A DNA stretch of 64,000 bases from Desulfovibrio ferrophilus (GCF_003966735.1 NZ_AP017378.1:2996905-3060904), one strand, 5' to 3'; shown: positions 46,668 to 55,851, counted from the stretch's first letter. Numbers and translations: made by a program. Notes: generated by a model from the sequence alone, not told the origin.

Positions 46668-48482
46668 ATGAGCATCACCGGCTATATCCAATCTCTGTAC
46701 AAAAGCATGTCCATGCGTTGGTTCGCCATTGCCGTGGGTGTGGGTATTGCCTCGGGCTTGGCGGCGGTGCTGTTTTTCACGGGTGTAGAATATTTCAAGC
46801 ACCTGTTCCTCTTTCAATTTGCGGGGCTGGAACTGCCCGCGCCCGCTGGTGAACGGGTCTTTCATGGTGGTGAGCCCGGGTCTTTCCGGCCCTGGTTGAT
46901 CCCGCTGATGACCACTTCCGTGGGCCTGCTCACGGGCTGGCTGGTGGTGCGCTTCATTCCCGAGACCATTGGCGGCGGCACTGACGGCACCGACACCATG
47001 ATCAGTTCCTTCCACAACAAGGAAGGCAAGATCCGTCCCCTGGCCGCGTTGATCAAGGGGGTGACCTCGGTCCTGACCATTGTCACGGGCGGCAGCGCCG
47101 GGCGTGAGGGCCCCATCTCTCTGGTGGGTGCGGCCATCGGTTCCTGGATTTCCGACCGGTTCAAGTTTTCGGCCAAGGAGCGGCGCATTCTGCTGCTGGC
47201 TGGTGCAGCTGGCGGTCTGGGGGCCATCTTCCGAGCACCCCTGGGCGGCGCGCTGACCGCCATCGAGGTCATCTACAAGGAGGATTTCGAGGCCGAGGCC
47301 GTGTTGCCTTCGGTCATCTCCTCGGTCATCGCCTATTCGCTGTTCACTTTCTTTTTCGGCACTGATCCCATCTTCGGCATCCCCAGGTTCGAATTCTCCA
47401 ATCTGCTCGAACTGCCGTTTTATGTGCTGTTGGCCGTGTTCTGCTCGTTCACGGGCTGGGTGCATGTGCGTACCTTCGAGTTCGTGAAATTCCGTGTTTT
47501 CGAGCGCATGGCGGCCAAGACCAACGTCATCCTGGCCATGGGCCTGGGCGGCGCGGTGATGGGCACCATGGGCATGCTGTTCCCCGAGGTACTGACCGGC
47601 GGTTACGGCTGGGTGGAAATGGCTATCCACGGCCAGCTTGCCCTGTCTCTGATGGTCGCCATTTTGTTCGGCAAGATTCTGGCCACGGCCGTGACCATCG
47701 GCTCGGGCATGAGCGGCGGCATGTTCGCCCCTGCCCTGTTTGTGGGCGGCATGAGCGGCGGCGTGGTGGGCAACATCGCACACCGTTATTTTCCTGACAT
47801 CGTGACCCAACCGGGAGGCTATGTGCTGGTGGGCATGGCGGCCTTCTTTGCCGGCGTTGCCAACGCACCCATCGGGCCATTGATCATGGTCTGCGAACTG
47901 ACCGAGGGCTATGGCCTGCTGGCTCCGCTGATGCTGGCCAGCGTGTTGTGCATCGTGCTCGGCAAGAACACCTCGCTCTATGAGCATCAGGTGGAGAACA
48001 AGTTCGAGAGCCCGGCCCATATCCAGGACATGACCATCAATATTCTGGAGTCCCTGAAGGTGCGCGATTTCTTCCGCCCGGGCCTTGTGACGACCCTGGA
48101 GGAAGGCACCACCCTGAAGGCCATGACCGACATCATCGCCAACTCCAACGAGTTGTATTTCCCGGTGCGGAACGCCGAGGATCGCATCACCGGCATCCTG
48201 GGTGTGAAGGACGTGCGCAAGGTGCTGTTCGAGTCCTGCCTGTTCGACCTGGTGGTGGTGCGCGATCTGGCGGGCAAGCCCGCGACCCTGAAGCCCATGG
48301 ACGACCTCTACACCGCGCTGATGAAGTTCGTGGACACCGACTACGGGCAGATCCCCGTGGTGCACACCGACGACCCCAACGTGATTCTCGGCCTCATCAA
48401 TCGTGAGGACGTGTTCAAGGCCTATCGCTCGTCCATCGATGATATCGCCGAGGGCGAGAACATCTGTTTCCTCAAGGATTGA
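46668..48482 (+). CDS. ClC-type chloride channel or antiporter with CBS domains
   Basis: 604 residues. The ClC core has the selectivity motifs GGSAGREGP (with the gating Glu), GSGMSGGMFAP and a later LIMVCELTEGYGLL. About ten hydrophobic helices are visible. After residue ~450 come two CBS modules (VRDFFRPGLVTTLEEGTTL; LVVVRDLAGKPATLKPMDDLY), which usually bind adenine nucleotides. The gating Glu suggests H+/Cl- exchange rather than a pure channel. A short decayed copy of the CBS end lies at 50951-51060. Confidence 0.92.
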   Translation: MSITGYIQSLYKSMSMRWFAIAVGVGIASGLAAVLFFTGVEYFKHLFLFQFAGLELPAPAGERVFHGGEPGSFRPWLIPLMTTSVGLLTGWLVVRFIPETIGGGTDGTDTMISSFHNKEGKIRPLAALIKGVTSVLTIVTGGSAGREGPISLVGAAIGSWISDRFKFSAKERRILLLAGAAGGLGAIFRAPLGGALTAIEVIYKEDFEAEAVLPSVISSVIAYSLFTFFFGTDPIFGIPRFEFSNLLELPFYVLLAVFCSFTGWVHVRTFEFVKFRVFERMAAKTNVILAMGLGGAVMGTMGMLFPEVLTGGYGWVEMAIHGQLALSLMVAILFGKILATAVTIGSGMSGGMFAPALFVGGMSGGVVGNIAHRYFPDIVTQPGGYVLVGMAAFFAGVANAPIGPLIMVCELTEGYGLLAPLMLASVLCIVLGKNTSLYEHQVENKFESPAHIQDMTINILESLKVRDFFRPGLVTTLEEGTTLKAMTDIIANSNELYFPVRNAEDRITGILGVKDVRKVLFESCLFDLVVVRDLAGKPATLKPMDDLYTALMKFVDTDYGQIPVVHTDDPNVILGLINREDVFKAYRSSIDDIAEGENICFLKD

Positions 48483-48498
48483 TTCCAACCAGGTTCCC

Positions 48499-48560
48499 AG
48501 CCGCCAAACCTGTCTTCTCCGCCTTCGGTTTGCCCTGATCCGGGCGGCCTTTTGCTTTTT
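48499..48560 (+). terminator. possible terminator after the ClC gene
   Basis: GCCGCCAAACC and GGTTT ... GGGCGGC form an interrupted stem followed by CTTTTGCTTTTT. Confidence 0.45.
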
Positions 48561-48613
48561 CGTGCCGTTGGGTGTTGCCCTGAGTCCATACATTCCCGTA
48601 TGCCAAGGGCATC

Positions 48614-50053
48614 ATGTTATTTGAATTAATTACTGCGGCCTATGTGGTCATCGAGCTACTGGGCATCTTTGCCGCCCTGCACGCGGTGATGCGTACGCGT
48701 ACCTCTCAGGGAGCGGTGGCCTGGGCCGTGTGTCTGGTGACCTTTCCCGTGGTCTCCCTTCCCATATATTGGATTTTCGGCCGGGCCCGGTTCCATGGTT
48801 ATCTGGAGGCCCTGCGCCAGGGGCAGGAAGAGCACGTTGTCGAGACCGAGACCATTCGCGAGTTGTTGCGTCAGGACAGACGCACTCCGCGCGCGTCCCT
48901 GGACCCCGATTTTTTGCCTTTCGAGCGCTTGGCAGGCCTGCCTTTCACCACGGATAACCGGGCCGAGTTGCTCCAGGACGGCACTGCCACCTTCCGGGCC
49001 ATGCTGACGGACATCCGCGCGGCCCAGCGTTATGTGCTGTTGCAGTACTACATCATCCGCGACGACGAACTGGGCCGTGAGCTGGCCGATGCCATGAAGG
49101 ACCGCGCCCGGGCCGGGATACGGGTACATCTGCTCTACGACGAGATCGGCTGTCACGCCCTGCCCGGGGCCTGGCTGGAGGACCTGCGCGCCGCAGGGAT
49201 CGAGGTCGAGGGCTTCGGCACCACCCGCCGGGGCTGGGCCAACCGCTTCCAGCTGAATTTTCGTAATCACCGCAAGATTACCGTCATCGACGGCAGGTTC
49301 GCCTATGTGGGCGGGCACAACGTCGGCGACGAATACCGGGGTCGCACGCGGCGCGGCCCCTGGCGGGATACGCATCTGCGGGTCTGCGGCCCCCTTGTGC
49401 GGGCCGTGCAGGCCGTGTTCATGCAGGATTGGTACTGGGCCACGCACGAGCTGATTCCGTATGTGGACTGGAGCCCCTGGGAGGCGGATGACGATGCTGA
49501 AACAGGCGGAGACATGCTGGCCCTGCCCAGCGGCCCGGCAGACGATCTGGAGTCCTGCGCTCTGATGTTCGTGCATGCCATCAACATGGCCCGGGAGCGA
49601 ATCTGGATTTCCAGCCCCTATTTCGTGCCCGACCTGGCGGTGGTGGCGGCCTTGCAGGCCGCGGCCCTACGCGGTGTGGATGTGCGTATCCTTCTGCCTC
49701 GGCGGGCCGACCATGTGGTGGTCCAGTTGGCCGGATACACCTACTTGCCACAACTGGACCTGCTGGGCGTGTCCTTCTACCGCTATGGGCAGGGCTTTTT
49801 GCATCAGAAGGCATTTCTGGTGGACGATCGCCTGGCTGGAGTAGGCACGGCAAATCTGGATAACCGCTCCATGCGTTTGAATTTCGAATTGACGCTGCTG
49901 TGCCTGGACCCGGAGATGGTTGTCCGGGTGCGGGAGATGTTCAAAGGCGATTTCGAGGCCTCGACCGAGGTCCGCGCCGGAGATTACCTGAACAAACCCT
50001 TGCCGTTCCGCGTGGCGGCCAAGGTATCGCGCCTGTTGGCCCCGGTGCTCTAG
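48614..50053 (+). CDS. cls: cardiolipin synthase
   Basis: 479 residues, phospholipase D superfamily. Two N-terminal membrane helices (AAYVVIELLGIFAALHAV; AWAVCLVTFPVVSLPIYWIFG) precede two HKD motifs, NHRKITVIDG and HQKAFLVDD. Such enzymes condense two phosphatidylglycerols to cardiolipin at the inner membrane. The C-terminal segment matches ClsA-type proteins. The patatin gene starts 48 bases after it, so the two may form a lipid-related operon. Confidence 0.92.
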   Translation: MLFELITAAYVVIELLGIFAALHAVMRTRTSQGAVAWAVCLVTFPVVSLPIYWIFGRARFHGYLEALRQGQEEHVVETETIRELLRQDRRTPRASLDPDFLPFERLAGLPFTTDNRAELLQDGTATFRAMLTDIRAAQRYVLLQYYIIRDDELGRELADAMKDRARAGIRVHLLYDEIGCHALPGAWLEDLRAAGIEVEGFGTTRRGWANRFQLNFRNHRKITVIDGRFAYVGGHNVGDEYRGRTRRGPWRDTHLRVCGPLVRAVQAVFMQDWYWATHELIPYVDWSPWEADDDAETGGDMLALPSGPADDLESCALMFVHAINMARERIWISSPYFVPDLAVVAALQAAALRGVDVRILLPRRADHVVVQLAGYTYLPQLDLLGVSFYRYGQGFLHQKAFLVDDRLAGVGTANLDNRSMRLNFELTLLCLDPEMVVRVREMFKGDFEASTEVRAGDYLNKPLPFRVAAKVSRLLAPVL

Positions 50054-50101
50054 CCCGGGCTGCCCCTCCCTCAAGAGTTGGCGCATTCATACGGAGAAAT
50101 C

Positions 50102-50920
50102 ATGAAGACCATAGGATTGGCCCTGGGAAGCGGTGGAGCCAGAGGGCTGGCGCATCTGGCTGTACTGGAGGCGCTGGCGGACATGGGGCTGCGGGCCCAA
50201 CGCGTGTCCGGAGCCAGCGTCGGCGCCGTGGTGGGCGCTTTGTATGCCTCGGGCATTCCTCCGCGTCAGATCCGGCGTGATGTGCTGACGCTGTTGGGCG
50301 AGAACGGCCACAGCGGAGAGGGGTTCCTGTCGCGTGATTATTCGCAGCTCTTGTCGCTTATTGATCCCAATTTCGGAATCAGCGGGCTCATCAAGGGGGA
50401 CCGTTTTCTGGAGCAGCTTGCCCGGCTGATGCAGGTGACGCAGTTTGAAGAACTGGAGATCCCCCTGGAGGTGGTGGCGACGGATTTCTGGAAGCGGGAG
50501 CAGGTGGTTCTGGATTCCGGGGATGTGCTGCCCGCGGTGCGTGCCAGCATGGCTTTACCAGGGATCTTTACCCCCGTGACCATGGGGGAGCGAGTGCTCA
50601 TCGATGGGGGGGCCGTGAATCCCGTTCCCTTCGACCTGCTCATGGATGACTGCGATATCGTTATCGCTGTGGATGTGATGGGGCGTCGCAGTCCGGGCAA
50701 GGATCCCGAACCGGATTTTTTGGAGGCCGTGTTCAACACTTTCCAGATTATGCAGCATTCCATCGTGCGCGAGAAATTGCGTCTGGCACAGCCGCATATT
50801 CTTCTGAATATGCAGGTGCCCGGCGTCAAGGTTCTGGAGTTCTACAAAGCCGAGGAGATATTGGCTGCCGCCAAGCCTGAGGTAGAACGTCTGCGGACCG
50901 AATTGGAGCGCCTGCTCTAG
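50102..50920 (+). CDS. patatin-like phospholipase (RssA/NTE type)
   Basis: 272 residues. Oxyanion motif GSGGARGLAHLAVLEAL at the N-terminus, nucleophile elbow GASVG, and the dyad Asp in DGGAVNPVPFDLL. It is soluble and probably hydrolyses phospholipid or lysophospholipid acyl chains. ATG 50102 has CGGAGAAATC directly upstream; an ATG at 50078 is less likely. Its position after cardiolipin synthase suggests a joint role in membrane lipid turnover. Confidence 0.9.
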   Translation: MKTIGLALGSGGARGLAHLAVLEALADMGLRAQRVSGASVGAVVGALYASGIPPRQIRRDVLTLLGENGHSGEGFLSRDYSQLLSLIDPNFGISGLIKGDRFLEQLARLMQVTQFEELEIPLEVVATDFWKREQVVLDSGDVLPAVRASMALPGIFTPVTMGERVLIDGGAVNPVPFDLLMDDCDIVIAVDVMGRRSPGKDPEPDFLEAVFNTFQIMQHSIVREKLRLAQPHILLNMQVPGVKVLEFYKAEEILAAAKPEVERLRTELERLL

Positions 50921-50950
50921 GCCTTGCAGCCATCAAAACCGTAGGCGGGT

Positions 50951-51060
50951 GGCCATGGACGACCTTTGTGCCGCGCTGATGGAGTTCGTGGACACCGACA
51001 ATGGGCAGATTACCGTGGTGCACACCGATGATTCCAATGTTATCCTCGGCTCCATTCACT
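50951..51060 (+). pseudogene. fragment of the ClC CBS domain
   Basis: About 105 bases match 48298-48400 at roughly 85 percent identity: MDDLCAALMEFVDTDNGQI and VHTDDSNVILG against the intact MDDLYTALMKFVDTDYGQI and VHTDDPNVILG. The rest of the gene is missing. Point differences, mostly transitions, indicate an old duplication. Confidence 0.88.
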
Positions 51061-51102
51061 TGTCGATAATTTTGGGGAGAGACACGCTAGGATAGGTTCT
51101 CC

Positions 51103-51795
51103 ATGAAAGACGTAGCATTCCGAAAAATAATCGAAACGTTGCGGGAAGATAGCAATCTGAACCGTGCGACGTCCTCTGCTCTTGCCGAATTGGCTCAAAA
51201 TGCAAGCCGACTTCATTTTGACAAGGGGGAACACATCTTTACCATCGGTGATGATGCGGATCAGTATTATTTTGTGGAAAGTGGACGAGTTGTCATGTCC
51301 AGGGAATCAGCCACTGGCAAGGTCTTCACCTACCGCATTGCCGTAAGGGGCACTCCGCTGAACGCTGTTACCTGTTTTCGAACCCGAGCCCACCTGTTTT
51401 CTGCCCGTGTCGTTGAAAAGGCCAGTGTCATTGTCATTCCCTGTTTGGTCTTCAAGCCTTGGGTTCTCAATAATCCGGATGTTGCCGCGGGCATTCTCAG
51501 TACAATAGGAGATCTGCTCGATGGGGCCTACACACGAATTCTTGATATGATCGATGAAAGTGTCGAAAATCGCATTCTGAACGCACTGAGCATGCTGTCT
51601 TCACGAATTGGACCTGACTTGCCTCTGACAAACAACGATGTCGCGGAACTTGTGGGCACCTCCCGCGAAACTGCGGCACGGGTCATTTCCCGCCTTCAGG
51701 ACGGTGGCCTTATCTCCAAATCGCGTGGTGCCATCAGAATTACCGATAAGCCCCGGCTTGACGACTTATCGACCAGCCCGTTTTTCATTGTCTGA
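51103..51795 (+). CDS. Crp/Fnr family transcriptional regulator
   Basis: 230 residues. A cyclic-nucleotide-binding-like fold (FDKGEHIFTIGDDADQYYFVESGRVVM) is followed by the dimer helix and a winged HTH (NNDVAELVGTSRETAARVISRLQ). The Arg/Ser pair that binds cAMP is absent and no N-terminal Fnr Cys cluster is present, so the effector is unknown. It lies upstream of DUF190 and DUF554 genes on the same strand and may control them; 228 bases separate it from the first. Confidence 0.88.
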   Translation: MKDVAFRKIIETLREDSNLNRATSSALAELAQNASRLHFDKGEHIFTIGDDADQYYFVESGRVVMSRESATGKVFTYRIAVRGTPLNAVTCFRTRAHLFSARVVEKASVIVIPCLVFKPWVLNNPDVAAGILSTIGDLLDGAYTRILDMIDESVENRILNALSMLSSRIGPDLPLTNNDVAELVGTSRETAARVISRLQDGGLISKSRGAIRITDKPRLDDLSTSPFFIV

Positions 51796-51938
51796 ACTGG
51801 AATATTCGTTTCAGTGACCGGGCTCATTGTTCCTCCTCCTTGTTTTGGATAAACAGATGCCTTGAGGGAATCGTCCTGTTGCCTCTTGTCTCTGTTTACG
51901 TATGCCTGCAACCGTTGGTTTTGGTCATGCTGTGCAGA

Positions 51939-51964
51939 CATGCCGAAACAGGTGGTTCGGCATG
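51939..51964 (+). promoter_or_regulatory. hairpin in the leader of the DUF190 gene
   Basis: CATGCCGAA (51939) and TTCGGCATG (51956) form a perfect 9-base stem with an 8-base loop, about 60 bases before the DUF190 start. There is no T-run after it. It could be an RNA control element or a protein operator; neither can be decided here. Confidence 0.45.
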
Positions 51965-52023
51965 CAGCGATTTCCGAACGATCAGGGCATTGCCAGAAAA
52001 GCAAACGATGCCACAGGGAGTAG

Positions 52024-52344
52024 ATGATGCAAGGATATTTCGTCACCTTTTTTACGCAGCAAAGCCGCACTCATGAAGGCATCCCCTTGGCAAGGTGGAT
52101 TATCGAAGAAGCAAAAAAACTGGGCGTCGGTGGCGCGACGCTTTTTTCCGGGGAGAAAGGATTTGGCCATGACGGCCGTTTTCATTCCGATAATTATTTT
52201 GATCTCGAAGACCTGCCCCTTCAGGTGGCAATGGCTCTTACTGCCGAAGAATATGAAGCGTTGAAGGCTCTTCTTGCAGAGCATCGAATCCGAGTCTTCT
52301 ATACAAAGTCAGAAATTGAGTTTGGTTTTACCACGGACCGCTGA
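52024..52344 (+). CDS. DUF190 family protein
   Basis: 106 residues. GYFVTFFTQQSRTHEGIPLARWIIEEA, GATLFSGEKGFG and the C-terminal half match DUF190, a PII-like small protein family often found beside CrcB fluoride channels. No CrcB is present here; the next gene is the membrane protein DUF554. GGGAG precedes the start. Function is not established. Confidence 0.85.
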   Translation: MMQGYFVTFFTQQSRTHEGIPLARWIIEEAKKLGVGGATLFSGEKGFGHDGRFHSDNYFDLEDLPLQVAMALTAEEYEALKALLAEHRIRVFYTKSEIEFGFTTDR

Positions 52345-52482
52345 CGATTTTTGCTTCTTGAGCTTTCAGTTCTTTTGGGAGCGGCTGGCGATCCCGTCAA
52401 GCCGTCTGTCTCATCGTTTGTCATTTCCCTCTTAACAATGCTTCCAACAATGTTGTGCGCTTAAGCACGCACATTCAAAGGA

Positions 52483-53202
52483 ATGAGTATGATAGGTCCG
52501 TATGTGAATGGAGCGGCTCTCGTCATCGGGAGTGTTGCCGGTGTCCTTATCGGTCCGAGGCTGAGCGTCAATATCCGGCAGCAGATGCCCATGGCCTTCG
52601 GTTGTGCTTCCATGGGTCTTGGCGTGGTCATGATCGTCAAAGTCAAATTTCTTGCACCGGTCGTTCTTGCACTGGTGCTTGGGACCCTTTTCGGAGAAAT
52701 CATTCAACTGGAGGGGCTGATCCAGAAAGCTGCTGGCAGGGCACGGACGTGGGTTGAAAAAATAGTGCCTGCCAAGGGAACGATCAGCCAGGAGGAATTT
52801 CTGGATAAATATGTCGCTCTGCTCGTCCTTTTCAGTATGAGTGGTACAGGGATCTATGGCTCAATGAGCGAAGGGATGACCGGGGACCCCACCTTACTCA
52901 TCGTCAAGTCGATTCTGGATTTCTTTACCGCTCCCATCTTCGCTTCAACGATGGGCTTCTCTGTCGCTCTGCTGGTAGTGCCACAATTCGCAATCCAGGC
53001 TTTGCTCTATCTCGGAGCCACACTGATTATGCCTTTGGCCACCCCAGATATGCTGGCGGATTTTTCCGCTTGTGGCGGGCTGGTTATGCTGGCCACTGGC
53101 ATTCGCATTTGTGGGATTAAGCAACTGCCCGTTGCCAGTATGATTCCGGCTCTGCTTCTTGCCATGCCGTTGTCGTGGGTGTGGACCGCATTTGTGGTCT
53201 GA
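52483..53202 (+). CDS. DUF554 family membrane protein
   Basis: 239 residues with about seven hydrophobic helices (VNGAALVIGSVAGVLIG, LGVVMIVKV, ALLVLFSMSGTGIYGSM, VALLVVPQFAIQALLYLG, GLVMLATGIRICGI). The early GSVAGVLIG and the GTGIYGSM motif are typical of DUF554 proteins, whose role is unknown. AAAGGAATG gives the ribosome site, with an 8-base palindrome GCTTAAGC 20 bases before the start that may be an operator. A terminator follows at 53283. Confidence 0.85.
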   Translation: MSMIGPYVNGAALVIGSVAGVLIGPRLSVNIRQQMPMAFGCASMGLGVVMIVKVKFLAPVVLALVLGTLFGEIIQLEGLIQKAAGRARTWVEKIVPAKGTISQEEFLDKYVALLVLFSMSGTGIYGSMSEGMTGDPTLLIVKSILDFFTAPIFASTMGFSVALLVVPQFAIQALLYLGATLIMPLATPDMLADFSACGGLVMLATGIRICGIKQLPVASMIPALLLAMPLSWVWTAFVV

Positions 53203-53282
53203 ATATGCTGAGGAGGTTGTGTGATCAGGAAGGGCAATGGGCCAGGCGCCGTTGAATGATGGCGGATTGGGGGGATAATGAA

Positions 53283-53312
53283 AGGCCGGGAAGGGGCTCT
53301 TCCCGGCCTTTG
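53283..53312 (+). terminator. intrinsic terminator after DUF554
   Basis: GGCCGGGAA and TTCCCGGCC form a 9-base stem followed by TTTG. Bases 53313-53516 beyond it hold no gene. Confidence 0.7.
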
Positions 53313-53516
53313 TTCGGGATGTCCGGGGAAGGACTGGAAGTGTGCACATGGTGCGTTGCCCCCGTATGGGGGGAGGGGAGCAGCGCCTGTGACAGGAGTG
53401 TGGATTACTTCACCGGGCGTCAGAAAGTGCGACGATGGCGCTAAAAGATGTAAAAAGGTGTAAATCGCTCTCCGGCGCGGTTGCCCGATATGCAGTACGG
53501 TGGCTATACATGGGGC

Positions 53517-54215
53517 ATGGAACGTACAGTACTTGTCATTGACGATGACGCAAAGCTTCAGGCTCTTTTGAGTGAATTTCTCCAGGGTTACGGCATGGTG
53601 GTGACCTCCTTGCCGGATGGCAACAATGCCTGTGAGAAGATCAGCGAGGTTGCTCCGGACATCGTGATTCTGGACGTGATGATGCCTGGCAAGGACGGCA
53701 TCGACGTGCTGCGGGACATTCGCCGGGAGTCGCGGGTGCCGGTGATCATGCTCACAGCCAAGGGCGAGGATTCGGACCGTATCGTGGGGCTGGAGCTGGG
53801 GGCGGACGACTACGTGCCCAAACCTTTCAACCCGCGCGAGCTGCTGGCCCGCATGAAGGCTGTCCTGCGCCGGGTGGAGGAGACTCCGGAGCAGGTCGAG
53901 GCGTGTGTGGGCATGATCGAGGCTGGCGGCCTGAAGCTCGATTTGTCCCGTTCCGTTCTTGTGGTGGGCGATGATGAGGTCATTCTGGCCTCCACGGAAT
54001 GCCGCCTGCTGGAAGTGTTCATGCGTCACCCGGACCGTGCCCTGTCGCGTGATCAGCTCATGGACAAGGTCTGGGGCAAGGCCTTTGAGGCCTATGATCG
54101 CAGCATTGATGTACATGTCTCCAAGCTGCGAGCCGAACTGAAGCCTTATGCTGAACATGCCGATCGCATCATGACCGTCTGGGGCACGGGCTATCGCTTT
54201 CGGAGCGATGGATGA
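53517..54215 (+). CDS. OmpR-family response regulator (CpxR-like)
   Basis: 232 residues. Receiver domain with the acidic pocket VLVIDDD, phospho-acceptor Asp53 in VILDVMMPGKDG, LTAKGED and the Lys in YVPKPFN; then a winged HTH output domain (STECRLLEVFMRHP, DRSIDVHVSKLRAEL, GTGYRF). ATG 53517 fits the family start better than 53481. Its stop overlaps the kinase start by four bases, so the pair is cotranslated. The kinase resembles CpxA, so envelope stress sensing is a reasonable guess. Confidence 0.92.
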   Translation: MERTVLVIDDDAKLQALLSEFLQGYGMVVTSLPDGNNACEKISEVAPDIVILDVMMPGKDGIDVLRDIRRESRVPVIMLTAKGEDSDRIVGLELGADDYVPKPFNPRELLARMKAVLRRVEETPEQVEACVGMIEAGGLKLDLSRSVLVVGDDEVILASTECRLLEVFMRHPDRALSRDQLMDKVWGKAFEAYDRSIDVHVSKLRAELKPYAEHADRIMTVWGTGYRFRSDG

Positions 54216-55594
54216 GGCTGCATTCGGTTTACACCAAGCTTCTGATTTCTTTCGTTGTTGTGCTGGTGCTGGCGATTCTGCTGGTGGCCGGATGGTTTAC
54301 CTGGATGTTTTGGGGTGTGGTGGAAGAGGACGACGCCTTTGATATTCGGGCCCAGGCCGAATTGGGCAAGATGCTCATCAACGAGACCCTGAATGCCCAG
54401 CCCGATGTCGTACCCGCCGAGAATCCGCGCCTGATGCAGGTGCTCAAATCCATGTCCGAGTTGTACGAGGCCGATGTCTGGCTGGAGAACGAGCAGGGGG
54501 AGATCCTTGTCTCGACCTTTGACGGTCCGGCGGCAATCATTAACCCCGAGCGCCATTTCGAGTTCGAGGGCGTGACCATCAGCAAGGACGAGAACAGCGA
54601 ATTGCACCGGGTGGACGTGCCCATGGTGTTGGGGCGCTGGGGTCCGGCCACGTTCCATGCCATCTTCCAGGATCGTGATGAACCACGCGAGATCGGCATG
54701 AAGTTCCTGAAGGGGCTGCTGGTCATCGGTCTGGTGGTGGCCCTGATGATCCTGCCTATTTCGCGGTTGGTCACGGCACCAGTCCGGCGGTTGCAGGCCA
54801 CCATTCTGGAATACGCACGGGGCGACCTGTCCCGCAGGTTCAGCACCTGTTGCACCCGTCGTGATGAGATCGGCGAACTGGGGCAGGCCTTCAATATCAT
54901 GGCCGATAGTCTGGAAAACATGATTCGCGGGGCGCGTGAGCTTGTGGCCAATGTTTCGCACGAGCTGCGGAGTCCTCTGGCGCGGTTGCGCATCTCCGAG
55001 GAGCTGGTGCGTGAACATGCCGAGAAGATCGGAGCCACGGGCTGTGAGCGGCATCTGAACAGCATCCGGGAAGAGGTGGAGCACCTGGACCGTTTGATCG
55101 GCAGCATTCTGGAACTCTCGCGTCTGGATTTACGGGAGCCCGAGCGGCGGCCCAAACCCGTGGATATGTCCCAGCTGGCCTTGCGCGTGAGTGAGCGGTT
55201 CGATGTGGCTATTGAGCGAGCCGGGTTTGATTTGCAGGTGGATTGCGCTGACGGAGCCGTGGTGCTTGGCCGACGCTCGGATCTTGATTCCGCAGTCTCC
55301 AACCTCTTGGACAATGCCGTGAAGTTCTGCGCCGAGGGTGGCGCCATCGGATTGACCGTGCAGGTCGATGAGGGGCGCGTGGTGGTGTCCGTCGTGAATA
55401 CTCATGATCCGTTGCCCCCCGAGGAGCTGGACGCAATCTTCAGGCCCTTCCACCGAGCCGGTGTGCCGCGCGAGGACGGGTTCGGCATGGGGCTGGCTCT
55501 GGTGCGCAGGATTGTGGAGCGGCACCATGGCAGCGTGCGGGCGCGTAATACCCGTGAGGGGTTGCGGGTTCGTTTTGAACTCCCTCTGGCCTAG
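54212..55594 (+). CDS. sensor histidine kinase (CpxA-like)
   Basis: 460 residues. A first helix (LLISFVVVLVLAILLVAGWFTWMFW) leads to a ~140-residue periplasmic domain, a second helix (GLLVIGLVVALMILP) to a HAMP region (PVRRLQATILEYARGDLSRRF). The dimerisation domain has VSHELRSPLARLR (His250) and the catalytic domain LLDNAVKF, FRPFHR and GFGMGLALVRRIVE. It partners the overlapping response regulator. The HELRSPLARLR form is shared with CpxA and related proteobacterial kinases. Confidence 0.93.
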   Translation: MRLHSVYTKLLISFVVVLVLAILLVAGWFTWMFWGVVEEDDAFDIRAQAELGKMLINETLNAQPDVVPAENPRLMQVLKSMSELYEADVWLENEQGEILVSTFDGPAAIINPERHFEFEGVTISKDENSELHRVDVPMVLGRWGPATFHAIFQDRDEPREIGMKFLKGLLVIGLVVALMILPISRLVTAPVRRLQATILEYARGDLSRRFSTCCTRRDEIGELGQAFNIMADSLENMIRGARELVANVSHELRSPLARLRISEELVREHAEKIGATGCERHLNSIREEVEHLDRLIGSILELSRLDLREPERRPKPVDMSQLALRVSERFDVAIERAGFDLQVDCADGAVVLGRRSDLDSAVSNLLDNAVKFCAEGGAIGLTVQVDEGRVVVSVVNTHDPLPPEELDAIFRPFHRAGVPREDGFGMGLALVRRIVERHHGSVRARNTREGLRVRFELPLA

Positions 55595-55770
55595 CAAGCT
55601 GTTGAAAAACAGCTGTCTGGGTTGTGAAGTGAATTGTTAGCGGGTTCTCGGGCCTGCAAGATCTTGCGCCCGTGGTGTACTGCGAGCCGTTCAACCCCTT
55701 GTGTACGTTTGGGTACATGTCGGTCTTGAACTGTTCTTGCGCCTGGCATTTGATCACTCTTAAGCGTCCT
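55595..55770. repeat. dispersed repeat, copy I
   Basis: Starts right after the kinase stop with AGCTGTTGAAAAAC and contains AAGTGAATTGTTAGCG, TGCGAGCCGTTCAA, a GTGTAC/GGTACAT inner pair and TTGAACTGTTCTTGCGCC. Arms are less perfect than in copies B, C and G. Confidence 0.75.
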
Positions 55771-55851
55771 GCAAAGCCAAGACATATAAGCTGTGTCCCC
55801 AGCATTCGTGCGGTGTGTTCTTCATGTCGGGATGGACGCTGGCGGTTGGCC

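Noticed and set aside
45591-48593. A 1000-codon open frame on the minus strand
   Set aside because: It lies opposite ribF and the ClC gene, which have clear family motifs. The translation is His/Gln/Gly-rich low complexity, typical of antisense frames in GC-rich DNA.
51840-52023. Fluoride riboswitch before DUF190
   Set aside because: I could not find the conserved crcB-motif core; only a simple 9-base hairpin is present.
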